From the IMG/VR virus record IMGVR_UViG_3300046457_000152, positions 1 through 55,139 of that record: DNA of 55,139 nt. One strand, given 5' to 3'. Source of the stretch: a virus. Below the pieces are notes generated by a model that was not told where the DNA came from, did no database searches, and saw only the letters and a list, made by a program, of their open reading frames with translations. Position numbers and translations under genes: made by a program. Shown piece by piece: positions 7,770-15,531 of the stretch. How positions within the stretch are numbered: position 1 is the first letter of the stretch; each line of letters opens with the position of its first letter.

Positions 7770-8870
7770 TCAAGCTATCCAGGCGGCGGTCGTGGCGTCG
7801 CGGAACACATCCATCTGCGCCGCGCCGTCGAGCCAGGCCGCAGCGATGCGGCGTTCGGCCATGGCCGCATATTCTGGGTTGAGTTCGCAAAGGATCGACT
7901 TGCGGCCTTCCTGCATGGCGACCACCGCTGTGGTACCGGCGCCGCCGAATGGGTCGAGAACGATGCCGCCGCGCGGGGCCCCGGCCAGGATGCAGGGCCG
8001 GATCAATTCGGGCGGGAAGGTTGCGAAGTGGGCACCCTTGAATCCCTGTGTCGGAACGGTCCAAACGCTGCGCTTGTTGCGCGTATCCAGTGGGTATTCG
8101 CTCTCTTCACGATCTGGCCGGTGAGTGCCGGCCGTTTGCCCCGGTATCGCCTGCTCCCGCTTTGAGTCCTCCCGCTTGAAACTGTCTCGCTTGCTTCGCA
8201 CCGCTTTCATTGGGCCATTTGCCTTTCCTGGCACGCGATCACTACCCAGCTGTTGCTCGAGATCCTGAGCCAGCCGCGTGATCGAGCTAAGGGCTACCGG
8301 CTCCCTGATCGCGTCCTGGTCGTAGTAATAGCGAGGAGACTTGCTTAACAGGAACAGGTATTCATGTGACTTGGTGCAGCGGTCCCTGGTCGACTCGGGC
8401 ATTGGGTTCGGCTTGTGCCAGATGATGTCCTGACGTAGATACCAGCCGTCATCCTGGAGCGCGAAGGCAAGGCGCCACGGCATGCCCATGAGGTCCTTCG
8501 GCTTGTACTCGGCGTGTGTGGTGGCTTTTGCCTTCCGCTGTGACGCCACCACCTGACGCTGGCTGATCGTCGAGACGCCGACGCCCATGTCATCGCGCCC
8601 GTGCGCGCCCCAGCTTCCGGCGTAGCTGTCACCCATATTCACCCAGGCGGTACCGTCGTCGCGAAGCACTCGCCGCACCTCCCGGAACACTTCGACCAGG
8701 CGGGCAATGAATTCGGCCGGCGTTTCTTCCAGGCCAATCTGTCCATCAACGCCATAGTCTCGCAACCCATAGTAGGGCGGGCTGGTCACGCAGCACTGCA
8801 CTGACTGGTCCGGCAACGTTCGCATCATATCGATGCAGTCGCCGACCAGTATCTGGTGGGAAGGGGTCAT
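7770..8870 (-). CDS. DNA methyltransferase, beta-class (adenine-N6 or cytosine-N4)
   Basis: A 366-residue SAM-dependent methyltransferase. The catalytic motif IV TSPPYYGLRDYG is near the N-terminus (about 29-40) and the SAM-binding motif I DPFGGAGTT is near the C-terminus (about 305-315), the order that defines the beta class. TSPPY is compatible with N6-adenine or N4-cytosine modification. A long low-similarity insert between them (about 210-275) may be the target recognition region. No restriction enzyme is adjacent, so it is probably an orphan enzyme protecting phage DNA from host restriction or affecting regulation. Confidence 0.93.
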   Translation of the reverse strand: MTPSHQILVGDCIDMMRTLPDQSVQCCVTSPPYYGLRDYGVDGQIGLEETPAEFIARLVEVFREVRRVLRDDGTAWVNMGDSYAGSWGAHGRDDMGVGVSTISQRQVVASQRKAKATTHAEYKPKDLMGMPWRLAFALQDDGWYLRQDIIWHKPNPMPESTRDRCTKSHEYLFLLSKSPRYYYDQDAIREPVALSSITRLAQDLEQQLGSDRVPGKANGPMKAVRSKRDSFKREDSKREQAIPGQTAGTHRPDREESEYPLDTRNKRSVWTVPTQGFKGAHFATFPPELIRPCILAGAPRGGIVLDPFGGAGTTAVVAMQEGRKSILCELNPEYAAMAERRIAAAWLDGAAQMDVFRDATTAAWIA

Positions 8871-8993
8871 GTTTGATTTCCAGTCAGGCGCCGCCCTCCT
8901 TTATCTGATCGACAGTGGGATGGTGGCAATTTGGTTTCGGATGAGGTTTGATAACGCGCGAAATTCATAACGCTCATCAAATAGGATTGGAAA

Positions 8994-9266
8994 ATGATTA
9001 CAAAGGGAAACCACGATCACTGGGGTGAAGAGTTGGAGTACGTGGAAATCGACCTTCGTTCAACCAAATACAAAAACCGTATGATTGAATTCATTGAGAA
9101 ACGGAATCAGCTTACGAGTGAGTTGGAATACGACATCAGGGCCGAGTGGATCGCCGAAAAATATCATCCAAACATGTCTATGAGCGAAGACGAGCTACTG
9201 GACTTTGCTGAAGTTGTTAACGGTTGGGTCGCAAAAATCAAGAAAGAAAGAGCTCAGCGGGGCTGA
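8994..9266 (+). CDS. Small acidic unknown protein, 90 aa
   Basis: ATG 8994 is preceded by AGGATTGGAAA. The protein is highly charged and probably all-helical, with no recognised motif. It is a single gene opposed to the leftward operon and more AT-rich than its neighbours, like the other opposed genes here. Function unknown. Confidence 0.65.
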   Translation: MITKGNHDHWGEELEYVEIDLRSTKYKNRMIEFIEKRNQLTSELEYDIRAEWIAEKYHPNMSMSEDELLDFAEVVNGWVAKIKKERAQRG

Positions 9267-9281
9267 ACCTTGAGTGAATGT

Positions 9282-9590
9282 TTAGTCGCCAGGTTCGCGT
9301 CTTAGCCCAGCCTTACTAGCTTCTTCAAACATGCGCGCCACGTTTTCGCTAATCACGATTTCGTGGCGCGGCGGCGAAAGGAACTGAGCCGATCCAGCCG
9401 GGCCCAGGCCATGCAGATGGTGAATCATCAGCGTGATGGCTTCGCCTTGTTCCTCGATGCCACTCCAGGCCATCAGCTCAGCAAGTGCTTGGCGCGTACC
9501 GGGCAGGCAGTGCAGCCTGATTTCCTCTTCGCCGCGCTCTTTCCTCTTCGCCGAGGCTTTCGCTGAGCGATCTGCATTGCTCTTGGCCAT
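9282..9590 (-). CDS. Small conserved phage protein, possibly ribbon-helix-helix
   Basis: 102 residues. It opens with a Lys/Arg/Ser-rich stretch, then EEIRLHCLPGTRQALAELMAWSGIEEQGEAITLMIHHLH, whose strand followed by two helices suggests a ribbon-helix-helix DNA-binding unit of the type seen in small phage and plasmid regulators. The ATG follows GAGGTAGGCC. The assignment is from pattern only. Confidence 0.65.
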   Translation of the reverse strand: MAKSNADRSAKASAKRKERGEEEIRLHCLPGTRQALAELMAWSGIEEQGEAITLMIHHLHGLGPAGSAQFLSPPRHEIVISENVARMFEEASKAGLRREPGD

Positions 9591-9665
9591 GGCCTACCTC
9601 TTCAATTCCGCTGGCCGGCAAGTGCAGCCAGGTCTGTCGTTTGCGTTGTTGGGGTCTGTAACGTC

Positions 9666-10130
9666 TCACGCTGCGACCTTCACCTGATGCCAGGCGCCGG
9701 CGGCGTAGAACAGCTTTGCGGCTTCGGCTTCATCTATCGATACTTCGTCCGGAATGGCGATCCAGCCTGACGCAACCAGGTGAGCCGGGTTCGCGCTGTT
9801 GCGCAGCTCCAGGTAGTAATGCTCGATCGCGTCGGTCAGGCGCTCGACCTTGTAGATGCCCTCGGGCGAGATCTCCACCGACTTGATGTACTCGGCGCCG
9901 CGCTCGTCTCGACACATGGCGGCGATGTAAATCGTCCAGCGGTAGGAGAAGTCGAAGATCGCGTTGGCGATCGCCAGGCTGCGGATCTGCTTGCAGCTCT
10001 TCCAGTTCGCCATGATCTGGCTTCCACTGGGGTCGATGTTCACCACCGCGACGTGGTTGGTGCGCAGCAGCGCCCGGCAACTGCGTTCGGCCCGGGCGAA
10101 ACCGTTGTTGGGTTTGCGTTTCGACTTCAT
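9666..10130 (-). CDS. Conserved phage protein of unknown function, 154 aa
   Basis: Starts with a basic segment (MKSKRKPNNGFARAERSCRA) and continues as a mixed alpha/beta protein without a motif I can name. Its ATG overlaps the stop of the upstream 80-residue gene (ATGA, 10127-10130). It belongs to the recombination operon exo-bet and recurs in this position in Pseudomonas phages. Confidence 0.75.
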   Translation of the reverse strand: MKSKRKPNNGFARAERSCRALLRTNHVAVVNIDPSGSQIMANWKSCKQIRSLAIANAIFDFSYRWTIYIAAMCRDERGAEYIKSVEISPEGIYKVERLTDAIEHYYLELRNSANPAHLVASGWIAIPDEVSIDEAEAAKLFYAAGAWHQVKVAA

Positions 10131-10369
10131 ATCGATTCCGCCATTTTTCGCAGTGTCTTGCGGTCAGCGGCCGATATCGGCTTCGGCCGCCGCTTGAGGA
10201 CCGTTTCAGGGTCTATTTTGCTGGAGCGCTTCGCGGGCTCTGGATTTATCGGCGGGCTTTCGAGTTGTTGGATTTCACCATCGGCGGCCAAGTACTGGGC
10301 GATCTGGTCGGAAAGGTTGGCAGCGGCACCGCGCCGCTGCTCGACCAGGTTGAGGTGGTTGCTGATCAT
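10127..10369 (-). CDS. Small unknown protein downstream of the exonuclease, 80 aa
   Basis: Coupled at both ends by ATGA overlaps (10366-10369 with the exonuclease, 10127-10130 with the next gene). The centre is Pro/Lys-rich and the C-terminus is basic and helical. No recognised domain. Part of the recombination operon by position. Confidence 0.7.
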   Translation of the reverse strand: MISNHLNLVEQRRGAAANLSDQIAQYLAADGEIQQLESPPINPEPAKRSSKIDPETVLKRRPKPISAADRKTLRKMAESI

Positions 10370-11988
10370 GCGGCCACCTTGACCAACTTCACGCCGGCCA
10401 TGCTGAACTTGGCGCCTTGGGCTGCGACCATTGCGTCGAGCTTTTCCCAGTCCACGGTCAGCACCGAAATAGGGGCTTGGCCGTAGGCGACGGCTTTTAT
10501 CAGCGACTCTAGGTCGAACACTTCAGCCTGCAGGTTCACCGGCGCCGCAGTGGTGGTTGCTGGCTTCGTGACGGACTGAATCGGCGCGGCGGATTTCACC
10601 GGTGACGGGCTGGCGACTGGTGCAGGCTCAACCGGTGCGTTGGCTTTCGCCTCGCTCGCAATTCGCTCCAACTCCTCCCGACGAATTTGCTCGCGCCGCG
10701 CTTCTTCTTTCTGCTCCTCGGCCTTCTGGTGCTCAGAGATCCGCACCTTGATCAGCGCGATCAGATCGTCGTTCGCTTTCATTACCAACTGCTGAACGTC
10801 GCTGAACAGAAAGACGTGATCGACCGCCAGCTCGGCAAGGCTGGCCAAGTTGATGCGGATTGCGTCCGCCGTTTGGCTCCCGGCAATTTTTGCACGGGCC
10901 AGCTCGGTATCGACGGCGTCCTGCAGGCTGGCAATGGTGCGTTTGTTCTTCATAGCGCCGGCGAAGTCTGCGGCGACTGCCGGCAGGGTGACCCGGCCCA
11001 ACGTCTTGTTGATCGCTGCGACATGCTCTGCCAGCGACTGCTCTGCTTTCTGCTTGATGTTGGTCTTTACCAGCAGCTCTTGAGCCTTCACCAACTTGTC
11101 GACCTTCAGTCGAGTCTCGCGAGCATGAGCGCTGATTCGATCCAGCGAGGAGAAAAGGTCGTCGATGGTCTGGGTTTGGGACAGTGCTTGTTTCTTCGCC
11201 GTCGCGACGGCTTCTTCAACATCGCCGCACCATTTCACGGCCTTCTTGGCGTCGGCGAAGTCTTGATCGTTTACTAGCGTCGTTTTCACCGAGTCGATCA
11301 CCGCCAGTGCCGAATCCTCGAACACCTTGAGGTTGCTCGCGGTGACCATGCCGGTCAGCTCGATGCGTAGCGCTGGCAGCTCGTCCGGGGCCTTGCCTAC
11401 GACAATCGACGGCGCCTCGGCCATTTCGAATGTGGCAAGGTCGGCCTCGAACTGTTTCCAACCTTCGACCAACTGCGCGGCGCGGCCGGCGACAGGTCGG
11501 TATTCCATGTGCACGAAGTTTTCGGCGGTGCCGTCGGAGCAAACGAAAATTACACGCTCGGCGCCGCTCACCAGCAGTTGCTGCTCAAGCTGCCAGTAGT
11601 AATGCGGCTCCAGTTCGCCGGCCTTCACCTGGGCGACCAACGATTCGTTCCAGAGCTTGTGCTCGAAAAGCGTCTCGCCGAGCATCGTTGCGCCGTCCAT
11701 GGACGCGAGCAGGCTGCCATCGGTGCCCACGACTGGGTACAGCTCTTCGCCGATCATCACTTCAACCAGAGGCCGAGCCAGCGCTTCGGTGGCATGACCT
11801 TTATCGAAGATGTACTGCTGCGCCTGAGTGACCTCTGGCGTAATGCCGGTCTTCTTCATGGTCAGCAGGTCGGTACGGGTCTGGTACTTCGAAGCGCCCA
11901 TCATTGCTGGCGCCTCGGAGGCTGTGAAGTGCTGAGCGCGCAGTGCGTGCCACTCGGCGGAGCCTTGAGCTACGTTGTGAATTTTCAT
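10366..11988 (-). CDS. YqaJ-type phage exonuclease with long C-terminal extension
   Basis: A 540-residue protein. Residues 1 to about 200 are a YqaJ/lambda-exonuclease-like PD-(D/E)XK domain: GSAEWHALRAQHFTASEAPAMMG at the start, then the DGATMLGETLFEHKL block that supplies the metal-binding acids and the Glu-x-Lys, and a HYYWQLEQQLLVSG motif. It digests double-stranded DNA for the partner Bet/RecT. The remaining ~340 residues are helical, with coiled-coil and an Ala/Pro/Val linker (about 455-490), and are not part of the minimal nuclease; a similar extension occurs in other Pseudomonas phage homologues. The start overlaps the bet stop (ATGA, 11985-11988). Confidence 0.88.
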   Translation of the reverse strand: MKIHNVAQGSAEWHALRAQHFTASEAPAMMGASKYQTRTDLLTMKKTGITPEVTQAQQYIFDKGHATEALARPLVEVMIGEELYPVVGTDGSLLASMDGATMLGETLFEHKLWNESLVAQVKAGELEPHYYWQLEQQLLVSGAERVIFVCSDGTAENFVHMEYRPVAGRAAQLVEGWKQFEADLATFEMAEAPSIVVGKAPDELPALRIELTGMVTASNLKVFEDSALAVIDSVKTTLVNDQDFADAKKAVKWCGDVEEAVATAKKQALSQTQTIDDLFSSLDRISAHARETRLKVDKLVKAQELLVKTNIKQKAEQSLAEHVAAINKTLGRVTLPAVAADFAGAMKNKRTIASLQDAVDTELARAKIAGSQTADAIRINLASLAELAVDHVFLFSDVQQLVMKANDDLIALIKVRISEHQKAEEQKEEARREQIRREELERIASEAKANAPVEPAPVASPSPVKSAAPIQSVTKPATTTAAPVNLQAEVFDLESLIKAVAYGQAPISVLTVDWEKLDAMVAAQGAKFSMAGVKLVKVAA

Positions 11989-12803
11989 GCCGCGTCTCCG
12001 TCGATAGGTTCCATTTGTTTGATGCGGTCGATCTGCGATTCGCTCAGCGTGTATCGGGATTGAAGAAAGGCGATCAGTGTTTCGGGGTTAGTCTTTCCTT
12101 GGTCGATTCCGCCTTGCCAAGTTGGAAGCATCGACTCGAACTTTTCGTTCGGATAGTCGGGATTTGGCGCAGATTCCTTGGTTGCTGACGGCTGAGGCAT
12201 TACGTCGCGCGGAGCCTCCTCGAATGTCTTGCCTTCCATCTCGTCGGCTGTCGGGGCCGATCCGACCTCGGGGAATGCTTTGCGCAAAGCTTGAGCCTCG
12301 GCGCACTTGGCGAGCTGCGCGAAAGCTCGGCGCTTCCACATGGAGTTCGGCGCGACGGTGTCCCTGCTGGCCGTTGCGTAGTTCTCCAGCCAGCGCTCGT
12401 TGGCGGTGAACTCAGCGACAAGCCCGTTCGACATCTGGCGCTTTACCGTCACCCGACACCACTCCGGATAGGTGACATCGACGCCACCCAGCTTGGCAGT
12501 GATCGGCGGCCCGTATTCAGGGTCGCTGATTCCTGCGTATTGCCCGGTGCGCGCAGCCTGAATGCGGTACAGGCCAATGCCTGGCATCACGGTGTCCTGC
12601 ATCTTTTTCGCTTTGGCGTTCCAGATCGGAACGATGTGCACAGGCTTCAGCATTGGATCGAGGTGCGCGGCTTGGCAGTAAGCCAGGACCATCACAACCG
12701 AATTTTTCTCTGCGCCTGGGTAGAGGCTGCTGCTCAGCACTTCTACGAGTGCCGCCTCCGACATTGCAGGCAACTGGTCGTCCTGCTTCATTACTGCGCT
12801 CAC
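11985..12803 (-). CDS. bet: Bet/RecT-family single-strand annealing protein
   Basis: A 272-residue annealing recombinase. Typical features are the AYCQAAHLDPMLKPVHIVPIW block, the DTVMPGIGLYRIQAARTGQYAGISDPEYGP block and the WKRRAFAQLAKCAEAQALRKAFPE helix, the conserved core of phage recombination protein Bet. It anneals strands exposed by the adjacent exonuclease and supports phage recombination and concatemer formation. A GTG start at 12803 is chosen because AAGGAATTCCC precedes it; an ATG four codons later is the alternative. Confidence 0.92.
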   Translation of the reverse strand: MSAVMKQDDQLPAMSEAALVEVLSSSLYPGAEKNSVVMVLAYCQAAHLDPMLKPVHIVPIWNAKAKKMQDTVMPGIGLYRIQAARTGQYAGISDPEYGPPITAKLGGVDVTYPEWCRVTVKRQMSNGLVAEFTANERWLENYATASRDTVAPNSMWKRRAFAQLAKCAEAQALRKAFPEVGSAPTADEMEGKTFEEAPRDVMPQPSATKESAPNPDYPNEKFESMLPTWQGGIDQGKTNPETLIAFLQSRYTLSESQIDRIKQMEPIDGDAA

Positions 12804-12846
12804 GGGAATTCCTTGCCGCGACGTGCGCAGCGATTGAATGCTTGAG

Positions 12847-12963
12847 TTAATGAGTGATGCTGTCGGCGAGGGCGCTGAGCAGCATCAGGAAGGTGTAAAC
12901 GCCGATGGCGGAGAATGATCCGCGCCGGATTAGCAGTCGGCGCGCCCGCTGGATACTGGTCAC
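12847..12963 (-). CDS. Small membrane protein, 38 aa, GTG start
   Basis: Basic N-terminus (MTSIQRARRLLIRRG) followed by a single hydrophobic segment (FSAIGVYTFLMLLSALA). The GTG start overlaps the stop of the upstream 41-residue gene as GTGA. Predicted to be a single-span inner-membrane peptide with a positive cytoplasmic end. Function unknown. Confidence 0.6.
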   Translation of the reverse strand: MTSIQRARRLLIRRGSFSAIGVYTFLMLLSALADSITH

Positions 12964-13085
12964 CGGAAAACCCGGTAGCTGGTCGAATGCGGCACCTGGC
13001 ATACGCCAGACGCATCACGCGAAACGGCATAGGCGGCCATGACGGCGACAAGAATGGTGGCCAGAGCCCAGTAGGCGAGCTTCAT
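12960..13085 (-). CDS. Small membrane protein, 41 aa
   Basis: MKLAYWALATILVAVMAAYAV forms a membrane segment or signal anchor, followed by a short polar tail ending in YRVFR. The ATG overlaps the stop of the upstream 56-residue gene (ATGA, 13082-13085) and the stop overlaps the next small gene. Translation is strongly suggested by this coupling; the role is unknown. Confidence 0.62.
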   Translation of the reverse strand: MKLAYWALATILVAVMAAYAVSRDASGVCQVPHSTSYRVFR

Positions 13086-13252
13086 GACTTGGCCCTCACT
13101 GCGATTCGACCGGACTTAATTGCCGCCACCAACTTCGGCGGGAGTGCGGTGATAGGAAGTTCGCGAGGAATCCCGGCGCCGACAATCGCCAGGCTGCGTT
13201 CGATATCCGCGAGCTGCTCGTCAATCAGTGATTTAACCGGTGCCGTACTCAT
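13082..13252 (-). CDS. Small unknown protein, 56 aa
   Basis: MSTAPVKSLIDEQLADIERSL opens a short soluble protein with a helix and a Pro-rich ITALPPKLV segment. It is linked by ATGA overlaps to genes on both sides (13249-13252 and 13082-13085). No known domain. Confidence 0.62.
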   Translation of the reverse strand: MSTAPVKSLIDEQLADIERSLAIVGAGIPRELPITALPPKLVAAIKSGRIAVRAKS

Positions 13253-13449
13253 GCGTCCTCCTTGCGCCGCTGACAGGTGTCACGCAGGCGTTTGCAGTAG
13301 TGGTTGAACTCGTCGGTGGTGATTGCGCCGTCGGTGAAGAGGCGGGTGATCAGCGCCTGCACCAGCAGGCTGATGTCTTCTTCGCCAGCGGGCGCCGACA
13401 CACCATCAAGGGCTTGATCGATCAGGATGTGAGGGCTCAAAACCCACAC
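13249..13449 (-). CDS. Small unknown protein, 66 aa
   Basis: A soluble helical protein (TTDEFNHYCKRLRDTCQRRK near the end). Overlaps its upstream neighbour by 13 bases and the downstream gene by ATGA. No domain recognised; part of the same coupled chain in the leftward operon. Confidence 0.65.
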   Translation of the reverse strand: MWVLSPHILIDQALDGVSAPAGEEDISLLVQALITRLFTDGAITTDEFNHYCKRLRDTCQRRKEDA

Positions 13450-13841
13450 TCCCGCTCGACGCGATCGCTCTCGCGCTTGGCATCTCGGTATTCGTTGGCG
13501 TGCACCGCAACCAGATCGCCGGCCAGCCTTCGAACAACCAGCGGATCGCCGCCGACTGCTTCAACGGCCCAAGTGTGCAAAATCCCACCTTCACCGCGCC
13601 TGATCAGCTCGATCAAAATCTTCTCTATGTATCGATCAGGATCTGGGCTCGCAGCCATGTAATCCGTCAGGGCTTCCGGCAAGTGATCGGCGTTGACCAG
13701 GACTTTGTTGCGACCTACCGGATTTGGAGCCTCGACGTGTCGCCGATAAAGCAGATCGTCGACCGACTCGGTCAGCCATTCCTGACCTGCCTCCGTGTCG
13801 AGGAAGTCGTCTTCCGGGGTGGGTTTGCGTAGAGCTGACAT
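13437..13841 (-). CDS. Conserved phage protein of unknown function, 134 aa
   Basis: The start at ATG 13841 (MSALRKPTPEDDF) is chosen for the GGAGACGACC box; the open frame upstream to 13934 has no ribosome site. The protein is acidic with a long central helical region (DRYIEKILIELIRRGEGGIL) and a basic C-terminus. No domain recognised. First of the ATGA-chained small genes. Confidence 0.7.
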   Translation of the reverse strand: MSALRKPTPEDDFLDTEAGQEWLTESVDDLLYRRHVEAPNPVGRNKVLVNADHLPEALTDYMAASPDPDRYIEKILIELIRRGEGGILHTWAVEAVGGDPLVVRRLAGDLVAVHANEYRDAKRESDRVERECGF

Positions 13842-14034
13842 GGTCGTCTCCAGAGTGGCGGGGTGTTGAACCAACAAAACGCGGATGCACTCATCCGCTC
13901 CGCTGGTTGCCGTTGGGCGCAGAGGGGAGTGCATTCGGGTGGTGTCGGCAGCGGGACGGGGTTAAAGAAATGAATGGACTAAGCCGATAGGCTTGCGTCG
14001 GCATTGATGCCAAACATGAAAGCTGGAGTATGAA

Positions 14035-14382
14035 ATGCCGTGGAATAAAGCGCGTACTGGCGTATTCGCAACACTTATTGGCTGCACTTTTGCGTCGACT
14101 GCACAAGCTGCCAGCGAACATGAGATGGCCGTCGGTGGTGCAGCTCTCTACCAAGTCTGCGGACAGAAGCATCCAGAAAAGGAACTTTCTTTAGAGCAAT
14201 ACATATCGCTACATCCACACATGTCGACTAAATTAGCAAACGACATTAGGGAATACTCCTCGCAGCCAAAACACAAAGCTGAACTTGAGGATACTGTTAT
14301 GCGCATGCGGACCGAGGCCACCCAAGATTTACTTGAAGTCGTATGTGATAGCTATTTTCGAGATGCAAAGGTTCGGGAGTAA
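14035..14382 (+). CDS. Secreted protein of unknown function, 115 aa
   Basis: A clear signal peptide (about 1-26, ending STAQAA) precedes a mature domain of about 89 residues with two cysteines, rich in charged helices. The start follows GGAGTATGAA. It opposes the leftward operon as a single gene, just before a strongly structured 119-base region. By location it is a moron; periplasmic function is inferred from the signal peptide only. Confidence 0.72.
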   Translation: MPWNKARTGVFATLIGCTFASTAQAASEHEMAVGGAALYQVCGQKHPEKELSLEQYISLHPHMSTKLANDIREYSSQPKHKAELEDTVMRMRTEATQDLLEVVCDSYFRDAKVRE

Positions 14383-14396
14383 TCCGCAGCTTCTTT

Positions 14397-14515
14397 TGCA
14401 TCGGGGTGTGATCTGGCCGGGGCTCAACCGGCATTCGGCGGAAGGGGTAGCCCTATAGGCGACCGGTTGGTACATCCGCTGCCCGAGGCTTAGCCTCAGA
14501 TCACACCCCGATGCA
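14397..14515. ncRNA. Candidate multibranched structured RNA
   Basis: Eighteen-base perfect inverted arms (14397-14414 and 14498-14515, TGCATCGGGGTGTGATCT and its complement) enclose about 83 bases with at least three nested helices: GCCGG/CCGGC, a seven-pair CGGCGGA/TCCGCTG arm with smaller internal hairpins, and GAGGCT/AGCCTC. No ORF crosses it sensibly. There is no U-tract after it on the plus strand, so a simple terminator is unlikely. It lies on the PL transcript (minus strand), where it could be a processed sRNA or an antitermination RNA; on the plus strand it would be the 3' end of the secreted-protein gene. Strand and family are unknown. Confidence 0.55.
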
Positions 14516-14568
14516 CTCTCATAGAGAGGATCGGGCAGTTAACGACAGGCTGTCGTGGCGCTGGTTGT

Positions 14569-14832
14569 TCAGTCGAGACCAGTTTCCAGCGGAGCCAATT
14601 CAACTGCCAAAGCCATACGCCGGAAGGTGTCGGCTAGCTCGATGCGGCGCTTGCGCGACTTAGGTAGCCAGAAGGTTACGGCGCTGCGGTCATCGTCCTC
14701 TGGTGGGTGGTGAAGGCGTTCGCTGCTGTGAAGGATCATTTGTACGGCGCTGTACGTAAGGCCGGTGTTCGAAAGCTTCTGGATCTCGACCACTTCACTG
14801 GTCAGCTCCTGGCTATACACGTTGATTCGCAT
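14569..14832 (-). CDS. Conserved small phage protein, 87 aa
   Basis: ATG 14832 has GGAG seven bases upstream; an ATG six bases earlier has the box touching it and the longer frame to 14919 overlaps the next gene. The product begins MRINVYSQELTSEVVEIQK and continues with a strand-rich region and a basic helical end. It recurs in Pseudomonas prophages as a hypothetical protein; no function known. Confidence 0.72.
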   Translation of the reverse strand: MRINVYSQELTSEVVEIQKLSNTGLTYSAVQMILHSSERLHHPPEDDDRSAVTFWLPKSRKRRIELADTFRRMALAVELAPLETGLD

Positions 14833-14891
14833 GGTCATGCTCCGGTTGTTTTCCCGTCTGGCCCTGTCGCCAAGGCCAGCCAGTGAAATCG

Positions 14892-15089
14892 TCATGCAGC
14901 CTTTTCCAGCTCGCAGCATTCTGCGTAATGCGCCATTGCGATCGGCATGTGGTAGCTATCCAGCGGCCACTTGCTGACTTTGCAGCCTTGCCCGGCAGGA
15001 CAATGGAAGACAAATAGCTCACCGGCCTCTTTGTCCATCTGCATGCTCACTTGTGCACCGCTTGTGAAGTCGTCTTCGATGATGATCAT
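14892..15089 (-). CDS. Small unknown protein, 65 aa
   Basis: Start at ATG 15089 is fixed by the ATGA overlap with the upstream gene (15086-15089) and GGAG nine bases before. Acidic N-terminus (MIIIEDDFTSGAQVSMQMD), three or four cysteines in the C-terminal half (FHCPAGQGCK, ECCELE) that might bind metal. No family recognised. Confidence 0.68.
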   Translation of the reverse strand: MIIIEDDFTSGAQVSMQMDKEAGELFVFHCPAGQGCKVSKWPLDSYHMPIAMAHYAECCELEKAA

Positions 15090-15313
15090 CTCGTCTTGCT
15101 CCGGTTGTTTTCCCAATGCGCCCGGCCAACCAGGCGCATCAGTGAAACTTTCCTCTGATCCTTCGGCGCTACTGGCGCGGTACAGATCGATTCAAATTGT
15201 TCCTCCAGCCGCGGGCCTTTCGGCTTGTTCTCCCGCTGGATAACTGCTTTCGACGTTTTACGCTGCACGCCCGGGTCAGTTGCCAACCCTCTGAACCGTT
15301 GAGGCCGGTTCAT
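15086..15313 (-). CDS. First gene of the leftward early operon, 75 aa, basic
   Basis: A Lys/Arg-rich protein starting MNRPQRFRGL, located about 130 bases downstream of PL and so the first gene transcribed from it. Its position is that of lambda N, and its basic composition would allow RNA binding, but there is no sequence basis for calling it an antiterminator. Coupled to the next gene by ATGA. Confidence 0.65.
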   Translation of the reverse strand: MNRPQRFRGLATDPGVQRKTSKAVIQRENKPKGPRLEEQFESICTAPVAPKDQRKVSLMRLVGRAHWENNRSKTR

Positions 15314-15443
15314 CGCTGCCTTTGAATGTGGGCCGGTGGTGATCCGGCAAGATGAGGCGGTGGTGCTAAAGAGCGGGTGGTGCCTGCTACTGCGCCATCT
15401 CGACTTCCAGCCCCGGTGTTAGGACTGGGTTGCGAAGAATTGA

Positions 15444-15485
15444 AATATAAGCCAGCTTATTTTATTCGTCAATAAGCATGCTTAT
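15444..15485 (-). promoter_or_regulatory. Leftward early promoter PL with operators OL1 and OL2
   Basis: On the minus strand TTGACG (15467-15472) and TATATT (15444-15449) are separated by exactly 17 bases, a strong sigma-70 promoter. Two 14-base palindromes overlap it: ATAAGCATGCTTAT (15472-15485) on the -35 box and ATAAGCCAGCTTAT (15447-15460) on the -10 box. A palindrome of the same type occurs at PR (18795-18808), so CI should repress both promoters. Confidence 0.85.
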
Positions 15486-15509
15486 ATATTTTTATGCATG
15501 CGATAAAAA

Positions 15510-15527
15510 ACCCGCTCGTAGGCGGGT
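15510..15527 (-). terminator. Terminator after the DUF1654 gene
   Basis: Minus strand: ACCCGC/GCGGGT hairpin with a six-base loop followed by six T. It ends the DUF1654 transcript just before the PL promoter. Confidence 0.8.
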
Positions 15528-15531
15528 TCTT

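Noticed and set aside
9478-9669. 63-codon ORF starting GTGA at 9669
   Set aside because: The GTGA overlap with the previous stop is suggestive, but most of it overlaps the 102-aa gene and there is no motif; left out as unproven.
12800-13051. 83-codon minus ORF before bet
   Set aside because: Pro/Arg-rich and in the wrong frame relative to the two small ATGA/GTGA-coupled membrane peptides that explain this segment better.
15314-15440. Lambda-type nut site after PL
   Set aside because: No convincing boxA with boxB hairpin found by eye.
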